From RH-AL1 sp965198495 (GTDB lineage Bacteria > Pseudomonadota > Alphaproteobacteria > Rhizobiales > Beijerinckiaceae): a stretch of DNA of 64,000 bases. Each line of letters starts with the position of its first letter. Position 1 is the first letter of the stretch. The position numbers and the translations under genes are program-made. Shown piece by piece: positions 26,844-35,292 of the stretch. Below the pieces are notes generated by a model. The model saw only the letters and a program-made list of their open reading frames with translations, had not been told where the DNA came from and did no database searches. Location: positions 2,356,001 through 2,420,000 of the forward strand of contig CBDAPL010000001.1 of assembly GCA_965198495.1 (NCBI GenBank). The letters are read 5' to 3'.

Positions 26844-28586
26844 ATGTCGAGCATGCCCAGATTCGTCGCCTTCACATCGCTGGGGCGACGCGCATTGCCG
26901 AACCAATTCGATCTTTTCGCGCTCGCTTTGATCTTCGCGATCCTGATTGCGATCGTACACGCCAGCAAAGGCGCCTTGCTGCCGCTGCAGGCACCCGGCG
27001 CGACCGGAATTCACCTGAGCGTGTGGTACCTACCCTACTACGCGTTGCGCACCATCATGCGCATGTTCATAGCCTTGGGGTTCTCGCTCCTCTTCACCTT
27101 CAGCTACGCGACGATCGCGGCGAAGAGCGCCCGAGCGGAGAAGGTCCTGATACCCCTTCTCGATGTTCTCCAGTCGGTTCCAATTCTTGGGTTCCTGGCA
27201 TTCCTGGTCGTCTTCTTCGTGAACCTGTTTCCTGGTTCGGTCGCCGGCTACGAGGCCGCCTGCATCTTCGCGATCTTCACGAGCCAAGCCTGGAACATGG
27301 CTTTTTCTTTCTATCAGTCCCTGCGCAACGTGCCGCCGGACCTGATCGAAGTGGCGAACGGCTTCAATCTCACGCCGTGGCAACGCTTCTGGCAGCTGGA
27401 GACCCCCTTCGCCATGCCCGGCCTCATCTGGAACATGATGATGTCGATGTCGGGCGGCTGGTTCTTCGTAGTCGCATCGGAGGCTATCGCCGTCGGCGAC
27501 AACACGACCAAGCTGCCGGGGATCGGGTCGTACATCGATCTCGCCAACTCCAGGTCCGATTACGGCGCGATCCTCGCGGCCGTCGCGATGATGGCCATCG
27601 TCATACTCGCCTACGACCAACTGCTCTTCCGGCCGCTCGTCGCCTTCTCCTCCCGCTTCACGGTCGAACTGTTGGCCAACCCGCAGCAGGAACGCTCCTG
27701 GGTCATGGACCTGTTCGTGCGGACGCGCTGGCTGCGCCCGCTCTGGATGGTTTCCGCGCGCCTGTTCCGGCGCATGGCCTTGCTGAAGCTGAACCTGCCA
27801 TCGCCCGGCAAGGCGCGGACAAGCGGCCCACGGAAACCAAGCCGTACGGTCGATATCGTCTTCTATGCCGGCGTGACGCTCGTCACCGCCTATTGCGTAG
27901 TGATGATCGCGCGCTTCGTCTCGACGGCCCTGAGCTGGAGCGACGTCGGGTTGGCCGCGCTGCTCTCCCTCTACACGCTGATCCGCGTGTTCGTGCTGAT
28001 CATCCTGGCGACGATGATCTGGGTGCCGACCGGCATCTGGATCGGCTTGCGGCCGAAGCTCGCCAGCAGGATCCAGCCCCTGGCGCAATTCCTCGCCGCC
28101 TTTCCCGCGAACGTCGTGTTCCCCCTGGCGGTCCTGCTCCTCGTCACCTTCAAGTTGAATCCCAACATCTGGCTCAGCGCGCTGATCATCTTCGGCACGC
28201 AATGGTACATCCTGTTCAACGTGATCGCCGGCGCCCAGGCCTATCCCAACGACCTGAAGGAGGCCGCCAGAAGCTTCGGCATTCGCGGCTGGGATTGGTG
28301 GATCAAGGTGATGATCCCAGGCATCTTCCCCTATTATGTGACCGGCGCGCTGACCGCCTCGGGCGGCTCTTGGAACGCCTCGATCGTCGCCGAGTACGTC
28401 AGGTCCGGCGATCACACCGAGATCGCGCAGGGGATCGGCTCCTACATCGCAATCGCCACCGGGAAAGGAAATTTTCAGCAAATCGTCCTCGGCGTCGCGG
28501 TGATGAGCGTGTTCGTCATCTTGTTCAACCGGTTGCTTTGGCGTCCGCTGTTCGGGCTCGCCGAGAAGCGGCTTCGCCTGAACTGA
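26844..28586 (+). CDS. ABC transporter permease with two fused MetI-like domains (NitT/TauT-type)
   Basis: Membrane protein of 580 residues in which two BPD_transp_1 permease domains are fused. Domain 1 spans about residues 85-275 and domain 2 about 370-570. Each has an EAA loop: EVANGFNLTPWQRFWQLETP and EAARSFGIRGWDWWIKVMIP. Such fused permeases normally sit beside an NitT/TauT-type ATPase with a C-terminal AAA-associated domain; none is encoded on either side here. ATG at 26844, with a second ATG three codons in. A much longer overlapping frame from 26819 is not coding. The substrate is unknown. Confidence 0.88.
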   Translation: MSSMPRFVAFTSLGRRALPNQFDLFALALIFAILIAIVHASKGALLPLQAPGATGIHLSVWYLPYYALRTIMRMFIALGFSLLFTFSYATIAAKSARAEKVLIPLLDVLQSVPILGFLAFLVVFFVNLFPGSVAGYEAACIFAIFTSQAWNMAFSFYQSLRNVPPDLIEVANGFNLTPWQRFWQLETPFAMPGLIWNMMMSMSGGWFFVVASEAIAVGDNTTKLPGIGSYIDLANSRSDYGAILAAVAMMAIVILAYDQLLFRPLVAFSSRFTVELLANPQQERSWVMDLFVRTRWLRPLWMVSARLFRRMALLKLNLPSPGKARTSGPRKPSRTVDIVFYAGVTLVTAYCVVMIARFVSTALSWSDVGLAALLSLYTLIRVFVLIILATMIWVPTGIWIGLRPKLASRIQPLAQFLAAFPANVVFPLAVLLLVTFKLNPNIWLSALIIFGTQWYILFNVIAGAQAYPNDLKEAARSFGIRGWDWWIKVMIPGIFPYYVTGALTASGGSWNASIVAEYVRSGDHTEIAQGIGSYIAIATGKGNFQQIVLGVAVMSVFVILFNRLLWRPLFGLAEKRLRLN

Positions 28587-28627
28587 GGAGGTCGCCAGGC
28601 AACCACCTTGTCTGGCAAGGACGGAAT

Positions 28628-29165
28628 ATGCCGGTGCGTCTCATCATCATCACGCACGCCGAGACGGAGGCCACGCGCCGTGCCGCATTCCCCAATGGAG
28701 AGGGATTGACGCAGAAAGGCGCGAAGGCCGCGCGCGATCAATGGATGGCGATGCCCAAGCATGACGCCGCCTTCCGCTCGCCGGCAATCGCCGCGCGCGA
28801 GACGGCGTCCGCGCTCGGCCTGCAGGCGGAAGTGGACGTCGACCTTTGCGAGCTTGATGTCGGACGCTGGCGTGGCGAGACACTTGCCGCCATCGCGCAC
28901 GCCGAAGCCAACGCGGTGGCCGCCTGGATCGCCGATCCGGCCTTTGCCGGCCATGGCGGCGAATCGATCCGCGCCCTCAACGAGCGGGTGGCGCGCTGGA
29001 TGGCGAAAACGATCGAGAGACGCGGCACGATCATAGCGGTCGCCCATGCCGCGGTCGCGCGCGCCGCGGTCATCGCCTAGGTAGCCGCTCGGCGCTCGGC
29101 GGCAGACCGGCCACGGCCTTCTGGCACATCGAGGCCGAGCCGCTGTCGATGATCACGCTCACATG
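28628..29165 (+). pseudogene. Histidine phosphatase family protein, 3' end frameshifted
   Basis: The in-frame part (28628-29080, 150 codons) has the phosphatase entry IIITHAETEATRRAAFPN with the catalytic His. It also has a conserved core GLTQKGAKAARDQW, FRSPAIAARETASALGL and the second His in IAVAHAAVARAA. The frame then hits TAG at 29078. In the -1 frame the expected family C-terminus continues as LGSRSALGGRPATAFWHIEAEPLSM, so a single-base loss near 29075-29081 (perhaps CCC to CC) is the simplest explanation. Both catalytic histidines remain, so a truncated product could be active. The end coordinate marks where family-like sequence fades. A sequencing error is also possible. Confidence 0.75.
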
Positions 29166-29243
29166 GATCGGACAGCAGGCGCTGGACCCTGCGCGAGATG
29201 CGATTTCCACCACATTCAGCCGAACGCTGACGAGCTCTGAGTT

Positions 29244-29320
29244 TGGCGACTCCGGTTGGGTTCGAACCAACGACCTGCCGCTTAGAAGGCGGCTGCTCTA
29301 TCCAGCTGAGCTACGGAGCC
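29244..29320 (-). tRNA. tRNA-Arg (anticodon TCT)
   Basis: 77-nt cloverleaf on the minus strand: acceptor GGCTCCG pairing with CGGAGTC (one G-T), D stem GCTC/GAGC, and anticodon stem GCCGC/GCGGC. The loop CTTCTAA gives anticodon TCT. The T arm is GTTGG-TTCGAAC-CCAAC. The 3' CCA is encoded. It lies downstream of the histidine phosphatase remnant and on the opposite strand. Confidence 0.95.
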
Positions 29321-29327
29321 GAAACGC

Positions 29328-29633
29328 TCAGTGCGTCCACTGTCCGCGACGCGACGCCTTGAAATTATCGGCGTAGGAGAAAACCTTCTGCCGCACCGGC
29401 GCCGGTTCCTCGACCCTGTAGGCCAGGCCCTCGCGCTCGGCATAGGCCACCGCCTCCTCTTTCGTGCCGAAACGCAACGTGATCTGGCGTTTCATGTCGC
29501 CCGACGAGAACCAGCCCATCAATGGCTCGGTTTGCATCGCGCTCTCCGGCTCGTAGACGAGGACCCAAAGCTTCGTCGAGGCCTTGCCAGATTGCGTCGC
29601 GGAGGGCGACGGCTTGTAGATACGCGCGCTCAT
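29328..29633 (-). CDS. ETC complex I subunit, NDUFS4-like
   Basis: Small accessory subunit of alphaproteobacterial NADH:ubiquinone oxidoreductase, homologous to mitochondrial NDUFS4 (18 kDa). The family pattern ARIYKPSPSATQSGKA, then WVLVYEPES, PLMGWFSSGDMKRQI and LRFGTKEEAVAYAEREG spans the whole 101-residue protein. ATG codons at 29633 and 29636 both fit; upstream extension runs into the tRNA-Pro gene and is rejected. The gene is framed by tRNA-Pro and tRNA-Arg on the same strand, only 7-31 bases away. It probably acts at the peripheral arm of complex I. Confidence 0.92.
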   Translation of the reverse strand: MSARIYKPSPSATQSGKASTKLWVLVYEPESAMQTEPLMGWFSSGDMKRQITLRFGTKEEAVAYAEREGLAYRVEEPAPVRQKVFSYADNFKASRRGQWTH

Positions 29634-29664
29634 CATCAATCCCATGGCAATCGCAGGCCGTGAA

Positions 29665-29741
29665 TGGTCGGGGCAGCAGGATTCGAACCTGCGACCTATA
29701 GTTCCCAAAACTATCGCGCTACCAGGCTGCGCTATACCCCG
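29665..29741 (-). tRNA. tRNA-Pro (anticodon TGG)
   Basis: 77-nt cloverleaf: acceptor CGGGGTA with TGCCCCG, anticodon stem ATAGT/ACTAT, and loop TTTGGGA giving anticodon TGG. The T arm is GCAGG-TTCGAAT-CCTGC and the CCA is encoded. The C at position 1 is usual for proline tRNAs. It ends 31 bases before the NDUFS4-like start, so the two may share a transcript. Confidence 0.95.
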
Positions 29742-29821
29742 TGGCAGTCATCCGAGGCTTATACCGCCAAGATGCCCCGCTCCGCCATACCCGAGTGCCA
29801 GAAAGCGCGGCGTGCGAAGGC

Positions 29822-30835
29822 TCATGTCCCGGGCAAATTGTCAGGCTGGGCAAAGCGCATGCTGATTTCCGGGCGTTGCGCGGACTCGGCGCCCATGCCG
29901 AGAACGGAAGTGCGCATCACCGCGCTGCCCGCCACCGCGGCCAAGCCGGCCGCGGTGGCAAGCCGCCCCGGCTTTCGCCCCGAAAAACGCGCGGCGGCCA
30001 GCAGCGCGATCGGCAGCATGACCCCAAGACCTGTCGCGCCGAACCTTTCGATCTGTCCCCAGCGACCCGAGCGCCCGTCCTCGATCCCCGTCTCGCGATA
30101 GCGCGCATCGATGGCGATGCCCGCCACCAGTTCGCTGGTCAGCGCGGCGAGAAGGAGATTGTCGAGAGATCGGCGCACCCGTGGCGATGCCTCGCCGAGC
30201 GCCAGCGCGCCGGCCGCCGTGGCGATCGACGACGAGGCGAAGCGCATCGCGGTGGCGCGCGGCGCCGCCGCCCACAACGGCGTGCTCGTGGCGGCGATGA
30301 GCGAGGCCGTGTAGGTCGACAGCCCCGCCCCGGCGATTGCCGCCGGGACCTGCGCGGCCGCCGCCACGCGCGACGGCCAGCGCCAGCGCGGCTTGAGGTC
30401 GGCGACGAACTGGCTCGTGCCGCTCACTCCGGCGAAAGCGCTGAAGCTCATCAGGATCCAGGTTCCAATCGACATCGGCGAGCGCGCCTTGGCGATGCGC
30501 AGCATGTTGTAGAAACGCTTCGGCGTGTGCAGATCGTAGACGAGCAGCGCGGAGCCGATCGTCGGCGCGAGCAGCGACAGGTAGCGCGAGCGCCTGACCA
30601 TCGGCTCTCTCGCCTGACGCTGTCGCCTCGGGCGCGACTTCGCCTCGAAATGGGCAAGCGTGCCGAGGATCGCGGAGGCGCCGGAAAGACCGGCCAGGAA
30701 GATGTAGCCGCCGACGACCCATGGTTCGAAGGGCGCCGGCTTGACCTGCGAGCGGCCGTAGTAGGTCTGGCCCTCCCAGGTCCCGGGTGCCTCACCCGGC
30801 GCGGGGACGCGATCCGCAAGGTCGCCGCGCGTCAT
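29822..30835 (-). CDS. NrfD/PsrC-type membrane subunit of formate dehydrogenase
   Basis: Polytopic quinone-interacting membrane protein of the NrfD (polysulfide reductase) family, about eight to nine hydrophobic helices in 337 residues. The N-terminal segment YYGRSQVKPAPFEPWVVGGYIFLAGLS and the motif DLHTPKRFYNMLR (DLxRPxRF-like) are family hallmarks. It follows the Fe-S subunit gene with a TGACATG junction. It should carry electrons from the dehydrogenase to the quinone pool, replacing the FdnI-type cytochrome b of E. coli. Complex membership is inferred from gene order. Confidence 0.9.
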   Translation of the reverse strand: MTRGDLADRVPAPGEAPGTWEGQTYYGRSQVKPAPFEPWVVGGYIFLAGLSGASAILGTLAHFEAKSRPRRQRQAREPMVRRSRYLSLLAPTIGSALLVYDLHTPKRFYNMLRIAKARSPMSIGTWILMSFSAFAGVSGTSQFVADLKPRWRWPSRVAAAAQVPAAIAGAGLSTYTASLIAATSTPLWAAAPRATAMRFASSSIATAAGALALGEASPRVRRSLDNLLLAALTSELVAGIAIDARYRETGIEDGRSGRWGQIERFGATGLGVMLPIALLAAARFSGRKPGRLATAAGLAAVAGSAVMRTSVLGMGAESAQRPEISMRFAQPDNLPGT

Positions 30836-30836
30836 G

Positions 30837-31733
30837 TCAGGCCTCGCTCGAGAAGATCGTCGCCGCGAGCACCACCAGGCCGCCGATGGTCGCGAGCCCG
30901 GCGAGAAGGCTGGGTTTCACGCGGTTGGACGCGCGCGTCGGCGCGGCGGGGAGATTGTAGACCTCGGGCCGATCGGTAAGCAGGAAGAAGGCGTTGAGAT
31001 GCCCGAGATCGCCGGTGGCGCCGGGCGCGCCGGGCGTTCCGTAAAGGTAGGCGCTCTCGACGCCGCGATCGTGCAGGACCTCGACGCGCTGTTGGGCGCG
31101 AGCCTGCAGATCGCCGAGCTCGCCGAACTGGATCGAGTCCGTCGGACACGCTTTGGCGCAGGCCGGCTCAAGACCACCCTTCAGGCGATCGTAGCAGAGC
31201 GTGCATTTGTGCGCTTTCCCATCGACCGGGCTGAGCGCGACCACGCCGAAGGGACACGCCGGCACGCAGTAGCCGCAGCCGTTGCAGATGTCCTGCTGGA
31301 CGACGACGGTGTCGAACTCGGTCTTGAACAGCGACCCTGTCGGGCAGGCCTCCATGCAGGGCGCGTTGTGGCAATGCTTGCAGACGTCGCTCATCATGAG
31401 CCAGCCGCTCTGAAAGGGCGTCTGCGCCTGCTCGCGGACACCGCCAGCCCCGCTCTTCTCGACGAAGGCGACGTGGCGCCAGGAGTTGGCCGACAGCGTG
31501 CCCGTGTTGTCGAAGCTCTGCCCGGTGAGTCCGACGCTGTCGGCCGGCAGATTATTCCATTCCTTGCAGGCAACCTCGCAGGCCTTGCAGCCGATGCAGA
31601 CCGTCGTGTCGGTGAAGAAGCCGTAGGATTTGCCGGCCTCGATCAGCACGCCGGCGGTGAGCTCCGACTCATTTGGGATCACATGATCGAGGCTCGACTC
31701 GGCGTGGGCCTGGGCGCGATGATGCACGGTCAT
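30837..31733 (-). CDS. Formate dehydrogenase Fe-S (beta) subunit, four [4Fe-4S] clusters
   Basis: Ferredoxin-like electron-transfer subunit of 298 residues with four cysteine groups: CIGCKACEVACKEW, CKHCHNAPCMEACP, CNGCGYCVPACPFG and CTLCYDRLKGGLEPACAKACP. The C-terminus has one hydrophobic helix (LLAGLATIGGLVVLAATIF), as in FdnH/FdoH anchors. It lies in a minus-strand operon between the 76-aa protein and the NrfD gene, divergent from the selenocysteine-containing catalytic subunit. It passes electrons from that subunit to the membrane partner. Confidence 0.93.
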   Translation of the reverse strand: MTVHHRAQAHAESSLDHVIPNESELTAGVLIEAGKSYGFFTDTTVCIGCKACEVACKEWNNLPADSVGLTGQSFDNTGTLSANSWRHVAFVEKSGAGGVREQAQTPFQSGWLMMSDVCKHCHNAPCMEACPTGSLFKTEFDTVVVQQDICNGCGYCVPACPFGVVALSPVDGKAHKCTLCYDRLKGGLEPACAKACPTDSIQFGELGDLQARAQQRVEVLHDRGVESAYLYGTPGAPGATGDLGHLNAFFLLTDRPEVYNLPAAPTRASNRVKPSLLAGLATIGGLVVLAATIFSSEA

Positions 31734-31743
31734 GGACGGCCTT

Positions 31744-31974
31744 TCACGAGGCTGACGGCTGCAAGGCGATTTTGTGGGCGACGTTGGCGATCAGGGTCGG
31801 TGACACCTTGTAGCTGACCCGCACCCGCGCCCTTTGCTTCTGAAGCGGCGCGAGCTGTGACGGTTCCGCGGATGCGCTGTGGGAAAGCACGAAAAGGTGG
31901 CCGATGCCCTGGTCGTCGATGAGCTGGAAGCGGCTCTCCTGCACGAGCGTGACGATACCATCCATTGTTCGCAT
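31744..31974 (-). CDS. Small hypothetical protein of the formate dehydrogenase operon
   Basis: 76 residues, no TM segment and no cysteines. It looks like a small beta-rich (OB-like) fold: DGIVTLVQESRFQLIDDQGIG, then HLFVLSHSA and RARVRVSYKV. It is ten bases upstream of the Fe-S subunit and first in that operon. A second ATG lies three codons in. The function is unknown; position suggests a role in assembly or regulation of the dehydrogenase. Confidence 0.75.
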   Translation of the reverse strand: MRTMDGIVTLVQESRFQLIDDQGIGHLFVLSHSASAEPSQLAPLQKQRARVRVSYKVSPTLIANVAHKIALQPSAS

Positions 31975-31986
31975 CGTCTCACCGCC

Positions 31987-32027
31987 CTAGTCTTACGCAA
32001 GCCGACCAACTTTCGCGTATAGACTAG
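31987..32027. promoter_or_regulatory. Inverted repeat in the divergent fdh promoter region
   Basis: CTAGTCTTACGC (31987-31998) is matched by GCGTATAGACTAG (32015-32027), its reverse complement with one extra base. The 16-nt spacer puts the arms about two helical turns or more apart. It lies between the two divergent formate dehydrogenase transcripts, so an operator for a dimeric regulator is a reasonable inference. Confidence 0.5.
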
Positions 32028-32097
32028 AGCGATGATGCGCGCTGCGATTTCCCGATCTACCTGTGCGCCATATGAGCGCCGCGAGCCGGAGCAACAA

Positions 32098-35000
32098 ATG
32101 CCCAAGGCGCTACGCCAGACACTCACCAGTCGTTTGTCTCTCTTCATAAAGGACTGGAGCCTTCCGCGGCAGTTCGCCGGCGGCAACGTGATGAGCGACG
32201 CCGCCAAGAGCACCACGTCCCGCGAGCTGCGCCCGCGCCTCGAGGAAGCCGATCGTATCGGTACCAGCGTCTGCCCGTACTGCGCGGTCGGCTGCGGCCA
32301 GCTCATCTACTCAAAGGATGGCAAACCCATCCATATCGAGGGTGATCCGCGCAGCCCGATCAACCAGGGCACGCTTTGTCCCAAAGGCGCCGGCACGCTC
32401 GGCATGCTGCTGTCCCCCAAGCGCGTCAGCAGCGTGCTCTACCGCGCGCCCTACGCCAAGGAATGGGAGGTCAAGCCGCTGGCGTGGGCGATGGAGCGCA
32501 TCGCTCAACTCACGAAGAAGACCCGCGACGAGACCTTCGCCGAGACGCTGCCGGACGGGCGCGTCATCAACCAGACGCTAGGCCTCGGCTCGCTCGGCGG
32601 CGCCACGATGGACAACGAGGAAAACTACCTCATCAAGAAGCTGTTCGGTGGCGGCCTGGGAATGGTCAACATCGAGAACCAGGCCCGCATCTGACATTCG
32701 TCGTCCGTCCCAAGTTTGGGCACGTCGTTTGGAAGAGGCGCCGCCACGATGGCGCTGTGGGATCTGGCGAACAGCGATGTCGTCGTGATCATGGGCTCCA
32801 ACATGGCGGAGAACCATCCGATCGCGTTTCGCTTCGTCGTCGAGGCGCAGCGCCGCGGCGCCAAGGTGATCCACGTCGATCCGCGCTACACCCGCACCTC
32901 CGCGCTCGCCGATATCCACGCGCCGATCCGCTCGGGCAGCGACATCGCCTTCCTCGGCGGGATCATCCATCATCTCATCGAGCACGATCTCTGGTTCAAG
33001 GAGTTCGCGCTCGCCTACACCAACATCGCCCACATCATCGATGAGGATTATCGCGACACCGAGGACAACGAGGGCGTGTTCTCCGGCTTCGACGCGACGA
33101 CCTCGTCCTACAAGGACGACAGCTGGCAGTACGAGGGCAAGGTCGTGGCGCCAAGCATCGCCGAGCACGCCGTCGCCACCAAAAACAAGGACGGCGCCGA
33201 CACGTCGAGCATGACGAAGAGCCCGCCGCCGCAGGACAAGACGCTCCAGCACCCGCGTTGCGTCTACCAGATCATGAAGCGCCATTTCGCGCGTTACACG
33301 CCGGACTTCGTCGAGAGCGTCACCGGCTGCCCGCGCGACACGTTCCTGGCGATCGCCGACGAACTCGCGCGCAACTCGGGGCGCGAGAAGACCGGATCGT
33401 TCTGCTACGCGGTCGGCTGGACCCATCATTCCGTCGGCGTGCAGATCATCCGCGCCTGCTCGATCATCCAGGGCATGCTCGGCAACATCGGGCGCCCTGG
33501 CGGTGGCATCATGGCCCTGCGCGGCCACGTCAGCATCCAGGGCTCGACGGACATCCCGACGCTCTACAACATGCTGCCGACCTACCTGCCGCAGCCGAAC
33601 GTCTTTCAGAACCACGCGACGTTCGAGGACTATGTCGCCACCGAGACGCCCTCGACGGGCTGGTGGTCGAACTTTCCGAAATACGCGACCAGTCTTCTGA
33701 AGGCCTGGTACGGCGAGGCGGCCACCAAGGCGAACGGCTATTGCTACGAGATGCTGCCGAAACTCGTCGGCGACTCCTCGCAGGAACCGATGACCATGGC
33801 GATGTCGGACGGCATCGTGAAGGGGCAGTTCATCCTCGGCCAGAACCCGGTGGTGGGCGCGGTCAACTCGGACCTCGTCGCGCGCGGCTTCGCCGAGCTC
33901 GAATGGATGGTCGTGCGCGACTTCGCGCTGACGGAGACGGCGAACTTCTGGAAGGATAGCCGCCTCAACGAGAAGGGCGAGCTCTCACCCGACGTCATCG
34001 CGACGGAAGTGTTCTTCCTGCCGGCCGCCCTGCCCGGCGAGAAGGACGGCACCGTGACCAACACGAGCCGCATGGTGCAATGGCACGACAAGGTGTGCGA
34101 GGCGCCGGGCGACAGTCGATCGGACCTCTGGTTCATCTATCATCTCGGCCGCCGCCTGAAGGAGCTTTACGCCGGCAGCACGGAGAAGCGCGACCGGGCG
34201 ATGCAGATCATCACCTGGGCCTACCCGGTCAGCGGGCCGAAGGACGAGCCGGATGCCGAAGCGGTGCTCAAGGAGATCAACGGCTACGAGGTCGCCACCG
34301 GGAAGCAGGTCGCGACCTACAAGGACCTCAAGGCCGACGGTTCGACCGCCTGCGGCGGCTGGATGTACTGCGGCATCTATCCCGCCGAAGGCGTCAACAA
34401 GGCCCGCTCGCGCCGGCCCGACACGCCGGATACGGAGACGAACCACCAGGACTGGGCGTTCGCCTGGCCGTCGAACCGCCGCACGCTCTACAACAGGGCC
34501 TCCGCCGATCCCGACGGCAAGCCGTGGTCGGAGAGGAAGAAGCTCGTCTGGTGGGACGAGGCGGAGGCCAAGTGGACCGGCACGGACGTCCCGGACTTCG
34601 AGCCGACGAAGCGCCCGGACTATCGCCCCGACTGGTCGAAAGATCCCAAAGGCATGGACGCGCTCGGCGGCGACGCCCCCTTCATCATGGAGGCGGACGG
34701 GCAATGCATGCTGTTCGTGCCTTCCGGGCTGAAGGACGGTCCGCTGCCGACGCATTACGAGCCGACCGAAAGCCCCGTCGCCAACGAGCTGCATCCCAAT
34801 CGCCAAATGAACCCGGTCGCCAAGCTGTGGCAGCGTCCCGGCAACGAGCTGCACGCGCCGTGCGACCCTCGCTTCCCCTACATCTTCTCGACGTACCGGC
34901 TCACCGAGCTGCATTGCGGCGGCATTCCCACGCGGATCATGCCGCATACGGCGGAGCTGCAGCCGGAAGGTTTCGTCGAGATCTCGCCGGAGCTGGCGAA

Positions 35001-35292
35001 GAAGCTTGGGATCGAGCATCTCGGGTGGACGACGCTCTCGACCCTGCGCGGCGCGATCGAGGTCAAGGCGATGGTGACGGAGCGAGTCCGCCCATTCACG
35101 ATCGGCGGCAAGACGATCCACCAGATCGGCATGCCCTGGGTCTTCGGCTGGGAGGGCTACGCGCGGGGTGACATCGCCAATGTGCTTCTCGCGATCACCG
35201 GCGATCCCAACGTCAGCATCCATAATACCAAATCGATCACCTGCAATATCGAGGCGGGACGCCGGAAGGTCGAAGAGAGGGTGCATGCCTGA
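32098..35292 (+). CDS. fdnG: Formate dehydrogenase catalytic (alpha) subunit, selenocysteine-containing
   Basis: Molybdenum/tungsten bis-MGD enzyme oxidising formate to CO2. Read through the TGA at 32692-32694 as selenocysteine the protein is 1064 residues, the FdnG/FdoG length. The [4Fe-4S] ligands are C59, C62, C66 and C94 (CPYCAVGC, then LCPKGAG). Sec199 sits in ENQARI-U-H, the exact active-site context of formate dehydrogenases. The frame is identical before and after the TGA, and the next residues continue the family (GTSFGRGAATM). ATG at 32098 has GGAG seven bases upstream; the ATG at 32191 is a weaker alternative. No Tat signal is seen, so it is probably cytoplasmic-facing. Confidence 0.95.
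32692..32730 (+). promoter_or_regulatory. Selenocysteine codon and bacterial SECIS element
   Basis: The TGA Sec codon is followed 14 bases later by a hairpin: CCCA-AGTT-TGGG at 32709-32720. Below it a bulged C (32721) and three more pairs (32706-32708 with 32722-32724) extend the stem. The A-G-U-U apical loop keeps the GU pair of bases that SelB recognises in E. coli fdhF. The hairpin is inside the coding sequence, as in all bacterial SECIS elements. Confidence 0.75.

Noticed and set aside
26819..28600. A long plus-strand open frame from 26819 running out of register with the ABC permease
   Set aside because: Its sequence is Arg-rich low-information text with no membrane or family pattern, while the other register encodes a clear permease. 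Only the last 150 codons, which are the histidine phosphatase, are real.
29244..29320. tRNA-Arg as an integration site for a genomic island
   Set aside because: No integrase, direct repeat of the tRNA end or composition change was seen on either side.
32692..32694. Nonsense mutation or gene split in the formate dehydrogenase alpha gene
   Set aside because: The TGA is at the known Sec position, the frame continues, and a SECIS-like hairpin follows; selenocysteine is the better explanation.
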